DNA of 64,000 bases from Candidatus Parvarchaeota archaeon (GCA_015522785.1 WALP01000030.1:1-64000), one strand, 5' to 3'. Numbered from the stretch's first letter, positions 7,748 to 16,872 are shown. The notes: a model not told the origin generated them from the letters alone. Translations and numbers: made by a program.

Positions 7748-8065
7748 ATGACTGATGATAAACTGGGATTAATCTTAACACCTAAAGATTTTGAGATTTT
7801 AGAAAAATTAATAAGTGAATTAAAAAAGGACCCAACCATAGAAGAAGTAGCACTGAATCATAAGGATTCAAAGTGGAGTGTTGTTCTTTATGGTAATATT
7901 TCTAATGAACAGCTAGAACAATACAGAAATACATTTGGCTCTGGGGTTGAAGTACATACAAAAGAATCTATCGAACAAAAAGAGCATACTGAGAGATTAC
8001 TTAAGAACTTAAAACTTGGAAGGGTGTATAGCGTTAATGAGCCATTAGAAGAAAGGTATTATTAA
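7748..8065 (+). CDS. Hypothetical protein, 105 residues
   Basis: A charged soluble protein (about residues 10-30 helical; WSVVLYGNI strand) with a clear GGTGATAAA ribosome site and an ATAATATAAAT promoter element about 35 nt upstream. Together with the following gene, which has an identical type of ribosome site 22 nt after its stop, it forms a two-gene unit. No family recognised. Confidence 0.6.
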   Translation: MTDDKLGLILTPKDFEILEKLISELKKDPTIEEVALNHKDSKWSVVLYGNISNEQLEQYRNTFGSGVEVHTKESIEQKEHTERLLKNLKLGRVYSVNEPLEERYY

Positions 8066-8087
8066 TTTTTAGGTAAAAGGTGATAAA

Positions 8088-8804
8088 ATGGTAGTTGTTT
8101 TACGCAAGAGGGATGTTCCATCCGACATCATGAAGCGTTTTGAAAAAGTGAGAAAGGAGGGGAAAAGAAAGGTGAACGTGAAAGTTGTGCCTTTTGAAAT
8201 ATATCAACGAGGCAGGTCCTTAGATGAACTTTGTTCCAATGAAGAACCAATGGATGATTCACCATATACATACTATGTATTACAGGTATATGACAGGCAA
8301 ACCGGCAAAGGGGATTATTCCAAAATATTTAAGGAGGGAGATGTAGGTATAGTAGATGATTTAATTGATGTCGCGTCCGCGTATAGCAATGTGAAAGCAA
8401 TTGGGATCCCAATGTGTATTCGAAAAGGCCCATTAGCAAGTCCGAATTATTCTAGGATACATCTTTTTATATTGACTTATGGTCAGCAAGTGTACGCAAG
8501 CAGAGCTGTAAATACGTCAAGTGAGCGCTTAAAAGATATGGGATTAAACCCAGAAAAACCAATTTCGGAAAACTTAATTTCGCTGCTGACTGAAAAGGGC
8601 TACAAAAAAAAGAAAGAAAGAGGAAGCTTCCCTTTTTTCTACAATGAGGAAAATTCTGAAATTGAATTCAGTGTGCTGACAGAAAGAGATCTTGCAGAAT
8701 CAATACGCAATATGAGGGAAATCCAATCTAAGTTTGATATGATGGACATAGCTACTGAGCCATATAGACGTGCAAATAATAGAATAATGAGAAACTTTTG
8801 GTAG
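8088..8804 (+). CDS. Hypothetical protein, 238 residues
   Basis: Second gene of the unit beginning at 7748. A mixed alpha/beta soluble protein with a basic N-terminus (LRKRDVPSDIMKRFEKVRKEGKRK) and a C-terminal helical region (NMREIQSKFDMMD). The start is supported by AAAGGTGATAAAATG. There are no transmembrane segments or cysteine motifs. I do not recognise the family. Confidence 0.6.
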   Translation: MVVVLRKRDVPSDIMKRFEKVRKEGKRKVNVKVVPFEIYQRGRSLDELCSNEEPMDDSPYTYYVLQVYDRQTGKGDYSKIFKEGDVGIVDDLIDVASAYSNVKAIGIPMCIRKGPLASPNYSRIHLFILTYGQQVYASRAVNTSSERLKDMGLNPEKPISENLISLLTEKGYKKKKERGSFPFFYNEENSEIEFSVLTERDLAESIRNMREIQSKFDMMDIATEPYRRANNRIMRNFW

Positions 8805-8810
8805 ATTTAT

Positions 8811-9290
8811 TTATTTTTTCTTAAGTTTTTTCTTGAATTCTTTTGGCAAATCCTTGGCGTCGGCTATAAAATCAATTGTTTTCTCTTTCTCGTTGAAGTG
8901 AACGAAGCCTATTGTTTTTCCCTTGCGCTTGAGCTCGAAAAGGTTTTCTTTCGCCGCTGGAAGCCCTATCATCCTTCCTATCTCGATATCTTCTACATCT
9001 CCAATATCTAATAGATTTGCGACATTAGTCACAAACATATTATGGTACCTTTCAAGCTCGTTCCGGTAGGCTTTTGGAATATGCTCTTTTTTGACTTTCT
9101 TCTTGAATAGAATTTCGTGAAACTCCTCGGGTGTTAGGAATTTCCCTTTTCTTTCCATGAACTCGAGGTCATTTTCAAGCGCCGCTTTTCTCGACTTCTC
9201 CTCCAACGCGATAATTCCGGAATATAACCATTTCAGCTTTTCAATTTCCTTTTTCTTTATCGGCTTTTCAATTATATTTTTGAGTTTCAT
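8811..9290 (-). CDS. Hypothetical protein, 159 residues, coupled to a Nudix gene
   Basis: A Lys-rich soluble protein: the N-terminal helices are rich in Lys/Glu, the middle has an AYRNELERYHNMFVTNVANLLDI segment, and the C-terminal beta hairpin (GKTIGFVHFNEKEKTIDF) ends in a Lys tail. Its ATG overlaps the stop of the upstream Nudix gene by 4 nt (ATGA). Function unknown; the coupling suggests a joint role. Confidence 0.6.
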   Translation of the reverse strand: MKLKNIIEKPIKKKEIEKLKWLYSGIIALEEKSRKAALENDLEFMERKGKFLTPEEFHEILFKKKVKKEHIPKAYRNELERYHNMFVTNVANLLDIGDVEDIEIGRMIGLPAAKENLFELKRKGKTIGFVHFNEKEKTIDFIADAKDLPKEFKKKLKKK

Positions 9291-9703
9291 TCTCCTCCTC
9301 CACCCAAAAGTATTTTCGCCTTTTCAGCGATTTCAATCAAAATAGGATTTATCAGCTTCATCTTTTTGAGGTCTTTTGGGGACACCCACTTGTAATCAGT
9401 GTGCTCCTCAGACAATTTTACTTTTTTGCCTTTTGGACGGCAAAGGTATGCGACGACCATCGCCTCTTTTTTGTCAACGGTTTTTATCATACTTGAAAAG
9501 AACTGGTATACTATGTCAACATCGAGCCCCGTTTCTTCTTTGACTTCCCGCTTTAGGGATTCCTCATAATTTTCATTTTTCTCAAGAATGCCACCTGGGA
9601 AGGTCCACTTCCCTTTTGTTTCTTTGTCATATACATTTGAGTATTTTAGTGTTAAGAACTGGTCTTTCAAATTGAAAATCAACGCGAGCTGTAATGTTTC
9701 CAT
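9287..9703 (-). CDS. Nudix hydrolase
   Basis: A 138-residue protein with a full Nudix box at about residues 36-58 (GGILEKNENYEESLKREVKEETGL), and the usual C-terminal strand with DYKWVSPKDLKKM. This points to a nucleotide-sugar, NTP or cofactor pyrophosphohydrolase requiring Mg2+; the substrate is not predictable. It is one of two intact Nudix proteins in the window, beside a degenerate one at 53.3 kb. It is coupled to the downstream 159-residue protein. Confidence 0.88.
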   Translation of the reverse strand: METLQLALIFNLKDQFLTLKYSNVYDKETKGKWTFPGGILEKNENYEESLKREVKEETGLDVDIVYQFFSSMIKTVDKKEAMVVAYLCRPKGKKVKLSEEHTDYKWVSPKDLKKMKLINPILIEIAEKAKILLGGGGE

Positions 9704-9732
9704 AAAATAACAATTAAGAGCTTATTTATAAA

Positions 9733-10452
9733 TTATATTAAGTCGAAAAAGTCTGACAAGTTGCGAATAATTTTACCTTCGTGCTGTAAAACATACTCTT
9801 TAAGGTCTGTTGGGGCGTCTTTAAAAGTAAAAGGAATCACGCTATCAGCCCAAAATAATCCAACATCTGCCATGGTGTCTCCGATGGCATAAATACTGTT
9901 ATATCCCTTTGATGAGATTTCTTGTATCGCAAGGTACTTCCCTCTCACGCCCGCGAACAATTGTAATCTATCAAATCCTTTTATAACCCTTTTTTCAACC
10001 TTAAATCTTGTGCCGTAAACTTTTGTGATTTTGTCTTCGAGTCCAATATTTTTTATAATCTCATTTGTTATTTGTGTGGGTTCAGTGGATACAATATAAA
10101 CATTGTGGGTACAGTCTTTAATAGCTTCAATATAACTTTTATTTATTAGTTTAGCATATTCTTTTGTTCTCTCTTCGATGAAACTGATTGGCATGTTTAT
10201 TTTTTTCATAACCAAAATGTCAAATATCTCCATAGATGTTGTTTCACCAGTTATTATTTTGTCATTAAATATCTCTCCAAAAGTAGAAGTTAATCCCAAG
10301 TACGTTTTAACAATGCCATATCTTATTGCTAAGTCTATTTTCGTGCTTATGCTTTGTTCGTTGAAGTAATCCTTCATTAAGAGTTCTAATAACGAAGATT
10401 CTTTCGTTTTTATTAGTGTTCCATCTAAATCTAAAACTACTGCATTCCCCAT
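9733..10452 (-). CDS. HAD-superfamily hydrolase (phosphatase-like)
   Basis: A 239-residue protein with motif I DLDGTLI (residues 8-14), a helical C1 cap (about 20-110), motif II YIVST (S/T), a Lys-rich motif III region, and motif IV AIGDTMADVGLF. These are the full catalytic set of HAD phosphatases using an Asp-phosphate intermediate. Substrate unknown. It is a single gene on the minus strand between the Nudix pair and the helicase. Confidence 0.85.
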   Translation of the reverse strand: MGNAVVLDLDGTLIKTKESSLLELLMKDYFNEQSISTKIDLAIRYGIVKTYLGLTSTFGEIFNDKIITGETTSMEIFDILVMKKINMPISFIEERTKEYAKLINKSYIEAIKDCTHNVYIVSTEPTQITNEIIKNIGLEDKITKVYGTRFKVEKRVIKGFDRLQLFAGVRGKYLAIQEISSKGYNSIYAIGDTMADVGLFWADSVIPFTFKDAPTDLKEYVLQHEGKIIRNLSDFFDLI

Positions 10453-10500
10453 GTGGTGTTAAGAATTTTTTATTTTAAGTAGTTTTTGTGTTGTAATTAT

Positions 10501-11748
10501 TTAGTAGTTCCCTGTCGCATACTTACTGAAGTTCCTTCTTCCGCCCGAGTAACTTTCTCTTCCACGCATTCCGCGATGAGGCCTGTGTTTTTCTTCAGGT
10601 TTTTCCTTTCTTCCCTTGTATTCGCCGAGCTCGCATTTCATTTCCTTTATCTTCATGTCAATGTACCATTCTATGTTTTTGAAAAATTCCATATCCCTGT
10701 CTGTGACAAGAGATATTGCAGTCCCCCATTTGCCAGCTCTTCCCGTTCTGCCTATGCGGTGCACATAATCTTTTGGATCTCTTGGGATATTATAATTTAT
10801 GACGTGACTCACGCCTTTTATGTCAAGTCCTCTTGCGGCAACGTCTGTTGCTACGAGTATGTTGAATTTTCCATTTCGAAATCCTGTAAGCACTTTATTT
10901 CTCCTCATCTGCGAGAAGTTTCCATGTATCGCGTCCGCTTTAAATCCAATTCTTTTGAGAACTCCAACCAGCCTGTCCACGCTGACTTTTGTATTACAAA
11001 ATATTATGACTGACTTTATACGTTCGTGGTTGAGTATGTATTTGACTGCATCTATCTTGCGCCTGTAATCAACCATGCAGTAAAGCTGGTTTATTCCTTC
11101 AACTGTTAACTTATCTTCACTTACTTTTATTACTTCGTGATTGTGCATGTAATCCTTTGCTAAGTTTAGTATCGCTTCGGGCATTGTCGCCGAGAAAAGA
11201 AGAGTTTGTCTGCTTTTCGGTGTGCTGTGTAATATTGTTCGTATATCATCTATAAACCCCATGTCAAGCATTCTGTCCGCCTCATCGAGAACCAAAATCT
11301 TCACATGGTTTAGCTTGAGGTTTCCTCGTTCTATCTGGTCTATGATTCTTCCAGGTGTTCCGACAACTATGTGCACTCCATCGTGGAGTATGTCTGCCTG
11401 CCTTTCTATACTGACTCCACCATATACACAAAGTACATTTAATTTCTTATGTCTGCTTAATTTTTTTATTTCATTGTTTACCTGAATTGCAAGTTCTCTT
11501 GTGGGAGTTATTATTATTGCCTGAACTTCTTTTTTTGAGGCATCAACTTTTTCCACAATTGGTATTGCGAAAGCAAGTGTCTTGCCTGTTCCAGTTTGAG
11601 CTTGTCCTATTATATCTTTACCCTTAAGAATTTTTGGGATGGCTTCCAATTGAATTGGAAACATTTCAGAATGTCCTAATTCGTCTTTCAGCGCCCTTTT
11701 TAGTTCCGGGCTTATATTTAGTTCTTCAAATTTTTTCATTTTTTCCAT
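10501..11748 (-). CDS. DEAD-box ATP-dependent RNA helicase
   Basis: A 415-residue protein with all the core motifs: Q motif (FPIQLEAIP), Walker A AQTGTGKT, PTRELAIQ, TPGRIID, DEADRMLDMGF, SAT, VATDVAARGLDI, HRIGRTGRAG. RecA-like domain 1 spans about 20-210 and domain 2 about 215-370. The C-terminus is a basic Gly/Arg-rich tail (HRPHRGMRGRESYSGGRR), as in RNA-chaperone helicases for ribosome assembly and cold adaptation. The start could be the ATG at 11748 or the one three codons later. It lies downstream of the Ras-like GTPase gene. Confidence 0.96.
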   Translation of the reverse strand: MEKMKKFEELNISPELKRALKDELGHSEMFPIQLEAIPKILKGKDIIGQAQTGTGKTLAFAIPIVEKVDASKKEVQAIIITPTRELAIQVNNEIKKLSRHKKLNVLCVYGGVSIERQADILHDGVHIVVGTPGRIIDQIERGNLKLNHVKILVLDEADRMLDMGFIDDIRTILHSTPKSRQTLLFSATMPEAILNLAKDYMHNHEVIKVSEDKLTVEGINQLYCMVDYRRKIDAVKYILNHERIKSVIIFCNTKVSVDRLVGVLKRIGFKADAIHGNFSQMRRNKVLTGFRNGKFNILVATDVAARGLDIKGVSHVINYNIPRDPKDYVHRIGRTGRAGKWGTAISLVTDRDMEFFKNIEWYIDMKIKEMKCELGEYKGRKEKPEEKHRPHRGMRGRESYSGGRRNFSKYATGNY

Positions 11749-11785
11749 GGTTGCGACTAAGAAATAGTCTTTTAAAAGCTTTGGG

Positions 11786-12532
11786 TTACTCTAATATTTC
11801 CCTTAGAACTCTTTCTGGACTTGTTGTTGAATATATATGCTTTCCAATGGTATTTTCAATTGTTTTTCTTGCTAGGTACTCAAAAGAGTCATCAACGTTT
11901 TTGCTTGTTTTCGCGCTGGTGTATATAATATCTATACCAAGTTCGTTTAGGGGATTTATGTAATTTTCTAAATCATTTTCATCTTTAGATAATGAGAAGG
12001 GGTCAAATGATGGATATGTACCATATTCTCTTTTGAAAAATTCAACAACCTCCTTGTGTTGGTAATTCATCCACAAATTGAAGTCTTGCTTCAAAGTGTC
12101 ATCCAATTTTATAATGCTTGACTCTTCTAATGCTTTCATATACAAAAATTCCTCCACTAAGTCGAGCTTATTTCCAATTACCACGAACGGCGTGTTTTTT
12201 TCCAGAGACATGAGAGATATTTGTTGAGTTAATGGCTTTAAGGTGTATCCTCTTGTCAAGTCAAATACACCCATGACGCCGTCAGCTCCAGTTGTATGTT
12301 TCCTGAACAACTCATTGTTAATTGTTCCATTTGTGTCAAAAATCATCAAGTCAACATTATACGCTTGTTCATCTATTTTAATCTTAATCTCTTTCTTGTA
12401 TGGGATTGTTCCGACAGTTGAGAAATACTTTTCGTCGAAGACACCTTCCACATACTTCCTGATTAGTGAAGTTTTTCCAACTGCGGGAGCACCTATAAGC
12501 GTTATTTTTTTCTTCACTGTTGTTACCACCAT
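11786..12532 (-). CDS. Ras-superfamily small GTPase with an insertion
   Basis: A 248-residue P-loop GTPase with G1 GAPAVGKTS (residues 14-22), a Thr-containing switch region (STVGTIPYK), G3 DTNG, G4 GNKLD (about 118-122) and G5 TSAK. The ordering and the FDLTRGYTLK segment match Rab/Arf-type small GTPases. Two odd points: the usual DTAGQ reads DTNGT, lacking the catalytic Gln, and about 85 residues separate G4 and G5 where about 30 is usual. Archaeal relatives pair with Roadblock proteins; one Roadblock-like gene lies at 59.7 kb. Function unknown. Confidence 0.85.
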   Translation of the reverse strand: MVVTTVKKKITLIGAPAVGKTSLIRKYVEGVFDEKYFSTVGTIPYKKEIKIKIDEQAYNVDLMIFDTNGTINNELFRKHTTGADGVMGVFDLTRGYTLKPLTQQISLMSLEKNTPFVVIGNKLDLVEEFLYMKALEESSIIKLDDTLKQDFNLWMNYQHKEVVEFFKREYGTYPSFDPFSLSKDENDLENYINPLNELGIDIIYTSAKTSKNVDDSFEYLARKTIENTIGKHIYSTTSPERVLREILE

Positions 12533-12632
12533 ATTACAAAGAAATTTAAAATCCTTTATTAAGTTATCCTCTTGGAGGGGATTATCTCAATTATTCCCAA
12601 AGGATATAAACTACTTGATGCTTAGTTGAAAT

Positions 12633-13601
12633 ATGGCAAAACAATATATATCTGATTTAAAAAGCGGGGAAAAAGTTAAGAGTTTTTTTTCTGTAAAGTA
12701 CAAGCACAAGCCCAAGGAATATCAAAAGGGTTACATGTTTGTTATAGGGCTCGCCGACAAGACGGGTGAAGTTGAATTGACTTATTTTGGAAGCAAAAAT
12801 GCGGAGGAAGTCAACAAGATTTACGGCAGCTTTGAAAGCGGTGATGTAATATTCACAGAGGGCATCGCCAAGATGTTCAACAACAAGATGAGGATAAATG
12901 TCAACTCCGACAGCGGGAGAATCAGGAAAGCGGATGCCGGAGAATATGAAGACGAAGATTTTGTGTATATTACTAATCAAAACATTGATGAAATGTTTGA
13001 TTTTATGACTAAAAAAATTGACGAAATTCGAAATCCACATTTGAAGAAGCTTATGAATTATTTTTTCAAAGACGAGGAATTTGTCAAGAAATTCAAGCGC
13101 GCCCCGGCGGCTATGTACATACATCACGCGTGCGTTGGCGGGCTTTTGGAGCACACGTGGGGAGTCTTGACTGTGTGCGAGACGATGAAAGTGCTTCATC
13201 CTTCGCTTGACAACGACCTGCTTGTTGCGGGAGCAGTTCTTCATGACATCGGCAAGATAAAGGAATTTGAGATGACATCAAACATAAAGATAAGCGAAGA
13301 AGGAATGTTGCTTAGCCACACGTTTATCGGCGCAGACATGGTTTCAAAAGCAATCGATAAGATTGAAGGGTTCCCTGAAACACTTAGGAACAAGATACTC
13401 CATATAATAATCAGTCACCATGGCGAGATTGAATACGGGGCGCTGAAGAAGCCGGAGTTCCCAGAAGCCGCAGCAGTCGCCCTCGCGGACCAAATGGACT
13501 CAAAGATAACGCAGTACATAAGAATCAAGAAAGACGCTTCAAAGACAACTGATGACTTCAGAACTTACAGCAAAAATCTCGGCGAAATTTATTTGAGATG
13601 A
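12633..13601 (+). CDS. YhaM-like 3'-5' exonuclease (OB fold plus HD domain)
   Basis: A 322-residue protein. The OB-fold nucleic-acid-binding domain is at about 1-100 (SFFSVKYKH, GEVELTYFG, FTEGIAKMF), followed by an HD phosphohydrolase domain at about 140-300 with paired metal motifs: GGLLEHTWGVL, VLHDIGK, LSHTFIGADMV and IISHHGE. This domain pair is that of YhaM/CBF1-type nucleases, which degrade RNA or DNA 3' ends. The start is an ATG about 25 nt after an ATATAAACT element (leaderless). It is divergent from the GTPase. Confidence 0.9.
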   Translation: MAKQYISDLKSGEKVKSFFSVKYKHKPKEYQKGYMFVIGLADKTGEVELTYFGSKNAEEVNKIYGSFESGDVIFTEGIAKMFNNKMRINVNSDSGRIRKADAGEYEDEDFVYITNQNIDEMFDFMTKKIDEIRNPHLKKLMNYFFKDEEFVKKFKRAPAAMYIHHACVGGLLEHTWGVLTVCETMKVLHPSLDNDLLVAGAVLHDIGKIKEFEMTSNIKISEEGMLLSHTFIGADMVSKAIDKIEGFPETLRNKILHIIISHHGEIEYGALKKPEFPEAAAVALADQMDSKITQYIRIKKDASKTTDDFRTYSKNLGEIYLR

Positions 13602-13629
13602 TTTTTAATAAAAAATAAAGAGAGATAGT

Positions 13630-13962
13630 TTAAACTCCGCTTGAGTACCCAACCATTATGAAGAACATTGCTAATACCAGTATCAATAATATACACAATA
13701 AATCTATCCACCCTACTATGTAGAATAATTTTTGTAGATTTGTTTTCATATGCTTTGCATCAAATAATGACTCTTTTTTGAAGTCACTATTGTTCGAATC
13801 TGCTAGATATAATACTCCTGCTATAAGCCACAAAAGAGGTCCGCTAAGTATTGTTCCAATAATTCCAAGATAATAAATTGGTTTCTTGTATCCTCTGTCA
13901 AACTTCCAAACATTTACTTTTTCTTTTTTGTTTCTCCTTTTTTGTTTTTTTGCTTTTACCAT
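13630..13962 (-). CDS. Small membrane protein, 110 residues
   Basis: Highly basic N-terminus (KAKKQKRRNKKEK), then two membrane segments (about 30-52, YYLGIIGTILSGPLLWLI; and 85-107), with a short loop containing YLADSNNSDFKKESLF between. Family not recognised. It converges with the YhaM-like gene. Confidence 0.6.
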   Translation of the reverse strand: MVKAKKQKRRNKKEKVNVWKFDRGYKKPIYYLGIIGTILSGPLLWLIAGVLYLADSNNSDFKKESLFDAKHMKTNLQKLFYIVGWIDLLCILLILVLAMFFIMVGYSSGV

Positions 13963-14071
13963 ATATACTTCACTTTTTTGATATTTAACTAATTTTCTAG
14001 AAAATATATGTTATATCCCAACGTGCAAAAAGAATTAAAGTAACCCATAATTTATTAATGAAGGTGTTAAT

Positions 14072-15484
14072 TTGACAAAGCTCACATTCTACGGCGGAGT
14101 GAAGGAAATTGGCGGGAACAAAATTCTCCTAGAAGACAGGGGCACTAAAATCTTTCTTGACTTCGGCATGTCTTTTGGGAAGAGAGGAAAATTTTTTGAG
14201 GAATTTCTCACTCCGAGAACTGCCGCCGGAATAAAAGATTTCATAGCAATGGGTTTGCTTCCAGACATACCGGGCGTGTATCGAAATGATTTATTGAAAC
14301 ACATGGGACGAAAGCCAGAGGAGACGGATATTCAGGGTGTTCTTTTGAGCCACGCGCACGCGGACCACGCCAATTACATCTCGTTTCTCAACAAGGACAT
14401 TCCAATTTACTGCGGGGAAACGGCGAAGAGAATACTTGACGCAGTTCAGGAGTCCTCGCAGAGGAATATTGAAAACGAAGTGATTGATTTCAAGGAAAGG
14501 CCTCTTTTCAGGAAGGACTACAGAAAGCCGCCGACAGAAAGAAAGTTCAACCTTTTCAAGACGGGCGACAGGATAAAAATTGATTCTCTTGAGATAGAAC
14601 CTATTCACGTGGATCATTCTGTTCCCGGGGCGTACGGGTTTGTGATTCACACATCCGACGGGCCGATAGTGTATACTGGCGACTTGAGGATGCACGGGCT
14701 TAGGGCAAACGAGACGCTTGACTTCATCAAGAAGGCGGCGGAAAGCAAGCCGATAGCAATGATTACGGAGGGGACGAGAATAAACGTCAGGAGAACAGGG
14801 GAATCCGAGACGAAAGTTTACGAGGATTCAAAGAAAAACATAATGAAAAGCAGGGGACTGAATATAGTTGATTTCAATTTCAAGGATGTGGACAGGTTCA
14901 GGACATTTTACAAGATAGCCCAGGAAACCGGCAAGAAGATGGTGATAAGCTTCAAGCACGCCTGCTATCTTGACAAGTACCACGAGGACAAGAAGCTCGG
15001 CGTTCCAGACTCAAGCGGAAAAGACATTCTTCTTATGAAGCCGAAAAGGATGACGGGAACATACAGCGACGAGGACTATATGGACAAGTACATCAAGAAC
15101 AGGCTGAACAAAAACAACATAATAACCGCGGAAGAGATAAGGAAAAAACCTAACGATTACATGGTTGTACTTAATTTCTGGTACTTCAACCAGCTTGTCG
15201 ACTTGGAGCCCAAGGGCGGCAAGTACATACACAGCCTATCCGAGCCGTTCAACGAGGAGATGGAAATAAGTTTTGACAGGATGATGAACTGGATAAACCA
15301 CTTCAAGCTCGACTTTGTACAGAGCCACTGTTCAGGGCACATAAACGGGGACGACATGAAGGAGCTCATATCAAAAGTCAACCCCAAAATGATTTTCCCG
15401 ATTCACACCGAGCATCCCGGCATGTTCAGGGACTTGAGCATGAAAACAAAAATGGTAAAGGAAGGAAAAGTTTACGAGATTTAA
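14072..15484 (+). CDS. rnj: RNase J-type beta-CASP metallo-beta-lactamase ribonuclease
   Basis: A 470-residue protein with metallo-beta-lactamase motifs FYGGVKEIGGN, FLDFGMSFG, LLSHAHADHANY (HxHxDH), HVDHSVPGAYGF and YTGDLRMHG, and then a beta-CASP domain with C-terminal SHCSGHINGDD and PIHTEHPG. Archaeal RNase J acts as a 5'-3' exonuclease in mRNA turnover. The start is a TTG after AAGGTGTTAAT; no nearby ATG fits. It has richer G+C codon use than neighbouring hypotheticals, consistent with a core gene. Confidence 0.93.
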   Translation: MTKLTFYGGVKEIGGNKILLEDRGTKIFLDFGMSFGKRGKFFEEFLTPRTAAGIKDFIAMGLLPDIPGVYRNDLLKHMGRKPEETDIQGVLLSHAHADHANYISFLNKDIPIYCGETAKRILDAVQESSQRNIENEVIDFKERPLFRKDYRKPPTERKFNLFKTGDRIKIDSLEIEPIHVDHSVPGAYGFVIHTSDGPIVYTGDLRMHGLRANETLDFIKKAAESKPIAMITEGTRINVRRTGESETKVYEDSKKNIMKSRGLNIVDFNFKDVDRFRTFYKIAQETGKKMVISFKHACYLDKYHEDKKLGVPDSSGKDILLMKPKRMTGTYSDEDYMDKYIKNRLNKNNIITAEEIRKKPNDYMVVLNFWYFNQLVDLEPKGGKYIHSLSEPFNEEMEISFDRMMNWINHFKLDFVQSHCSGHINGDDMKELISKVNPKMIFPIHTEHPGMFRDLSMKTKMVKEGKVYEI

Positions 15485-15692
15485 ATATTTAGTTGAAACT
15501 CTTTTATTTCCTTAAATTTTCAACATCTAACATACCCTTAACGGCTGTGAAATCTTTATTAGGAATAAATTGTTTAGCGCGACTGGACAGCAAAAGTTGT
15601 CAAGAAAAGGTTTTCTCTTGTTTGTTTCCAATGTTGTTAGACAGAGGGATATATAATAATATATTTATTTAGTGTTCAGTTAGATTAGATTA

Positions 15693-15887
15693 TTATAACT
15701 CTTTTCTCTTTTCAAGTTCGCGTTTAATTCTGTTTTTAGAAGAGATTAATTCCCTTAATCCATTAATAGCATCTAATTTCGTTTGGGCAGTTGAATTTTT
15801 ACTATCCTTAGCCTCTTTAAGAATTTCTATTGCTTTATTAACAATATCTAATTCCTCTTTCAGTTTCTCAGTACTTTTGTATGTCAT
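15693..15887 (-). CDS. Short coiled-coil protein, 64 residues
   Basis: A helical, charged protein (EKLKEELDIVNKAIEILKEA, then LDAINGLRELISSKNRIKRE) predicted to form a helical hairpin or coiled coil. The ATG at 15887 sits about 25 nt after AGTATAAATCC, a leaderless arrangement. No recognised family. The interval 15485-15692 contains no gene I can support. Confidence 0.55.
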   Translation of the reverse strand: MTYKSTEKLKEELDIVNKAIEILKEAKDSKNSTAQTKLDAINGLRELISSKNRIKRELEKRKEL

Positions 15888-16014
15888 GAATTTAAAAAAG
15901 AACAAAAGGATTTATACTTTTGCTATTTTAACCACTAACCCTCTCAAACTTTTTCAATTCAACAACGTCGATTCTGCCAATTAGTTTTTGAAAATTTTCA
16001 CAGTATGTGTAATT

Positions 16015-16034
16015 GTGGTGTTTGAATACACCAC
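16015..16034. repeat. Perfect inverted repeat (7-bp arms)
   Basis: GTGGTGT and ACACCAC flank a 6-nt loop directly before the first copy of the duplicated 40-nt segment. It may form an RNA hairpin or a protein-binding site; the second copy of the segment lacks it. Confidence 0.4.
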
Positions 16035-16035
16035 C

Positions 16036-16075
16036 TGATACTTTACAGAATGATTAACGCGAGGAAGTATGAAAA
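16036..16075 (+). repeat. Copy A of a duplicated 40-nt segment
   Basis: This segment recurs at 16660-16699, 624 nt away, with about 35 of 40 positions the same and 28 of the last 29 identical. In one frame both copies read YRMINARKYEK, and the Tyr and Asn codons differ only at the third base (TAC/TAT, AAC/AAT), which suggests former or present coding. In this copy the frame is closed by TAA right after the peptide. Confidence 0.6.
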
Positions 16076-16206
16076 ATAATTACAACAATCAACAAGAATT
16101 GTTCATATCTATGCATATGTTACTATTAATTAGTAGTTAAAATAGAAACATTTATAAATAAGAAGAAGATTATATATTCTAATATGATTTAAGAGGTGAT
16201 TTAAAA

Positions 16207-16605
16207 ATGGTGAATGAAATGGGCATATATGAAAACTTCAACAATACTAAAATAGATACTTATCTTAAGCGACCCAGCGAGGTACCTGGAAACTTTGACC
16301 CAGACAATTTAGCAAAATTAAGGATTGATACGTCTTATTCTCCAAACAAAAATAATGTAGAAGAAGCACTGAAAATACTGGGGTATGAGGAAACTGCAGA
16401 AAATATTGCATCGCATCTTGATGCAGTTGCATTAGGAATTACAGATGCACCAATTGAAGATAGATATAAAGCCAAGGCTGACGCCAAGAAAGTGAGAGAA
16501 GGTTTAGGGTACGAAAAAGTTGGCTTGCCATCAATGTTGGAGTATAATACGGCAGGCTTTTTTGAGAGATTAGACAAATTATTAGAAGGATACAACAGAA
16601 ACTAA
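16207..16605 (+). CDS. Hypothetical protein, 132 residues, between direct repeats
   Basis: A soluble, mainly helical protein of unknown family; the N-terminal third is Asn/Asp-rich and the rest has two helical pairs (NNVEEALKILGYEETAENI and KKVREGLGYEKVGLP). It is well expressed by its signals: GAAACATTTATAAAT promoter element about 45 nt upstream and AGAGGTGATTTAAAA ribosome site. It is bracketed by the duplicated 40-nt segment. A recurring KILGYEE/EGLGYEK pattern suggests an internal repeat of about 55 residues. Confidence 0.65.
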   Translation: MVNEMGIYENFNNTKIDTYLKRPSEVPGNFDPDNLAKLRIDTSYSPNKNNVEEALKILGYEETAENIASHLDAVALGITDAPIEDRYKAKADAKKVREGLGYEKVGLPSMLEYNTAGFFERLDKLLEGYNRN

Positions 16606-16659
16606 TTTTTTCTTTTTGATTTTTCATTTTTAATTAATTAAATTTTTACAATTAACCCA

Positions 16660-16699
16660 TGATAACCTATAGAATGATTAATGCGAGGAAGTATGAAAA
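16660..16699 (+). repeat. Copy B of the duplicated 40-nt segment
   Basis: Second copy, 624 nt after the first. Here an ATG just upstream (16659) opens an 18-codon frame containing YRMINARKYEK and closing with TAA at 16715, but it has no ribosome site. See copy A for the comparison. Confidence 0.6.
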
Positions 16700-16872
16700 G
16701 GGAGGTATTATTTAACCTTCCTTCTTTTAAAAAATGCGACAATAATTTTGGTTACATGAATAGTTGTAAATGCTACTGGGCAATTGTAGGTGAAGTACTC
16801 ACTAATTTCCATCCCTCTTCTCCAAACGCATTTAGAAGAAGGGTTTATTAGAAATAAGTTATAGTTATTGTT

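Noticed and set aside
10486-11013. Long plus-strand frame opposite the DEAD-box helicase
   Set aside because: The minus strand encodes an unmistakable helicase; the opposite frame is Ser/Phe-rich shadow.
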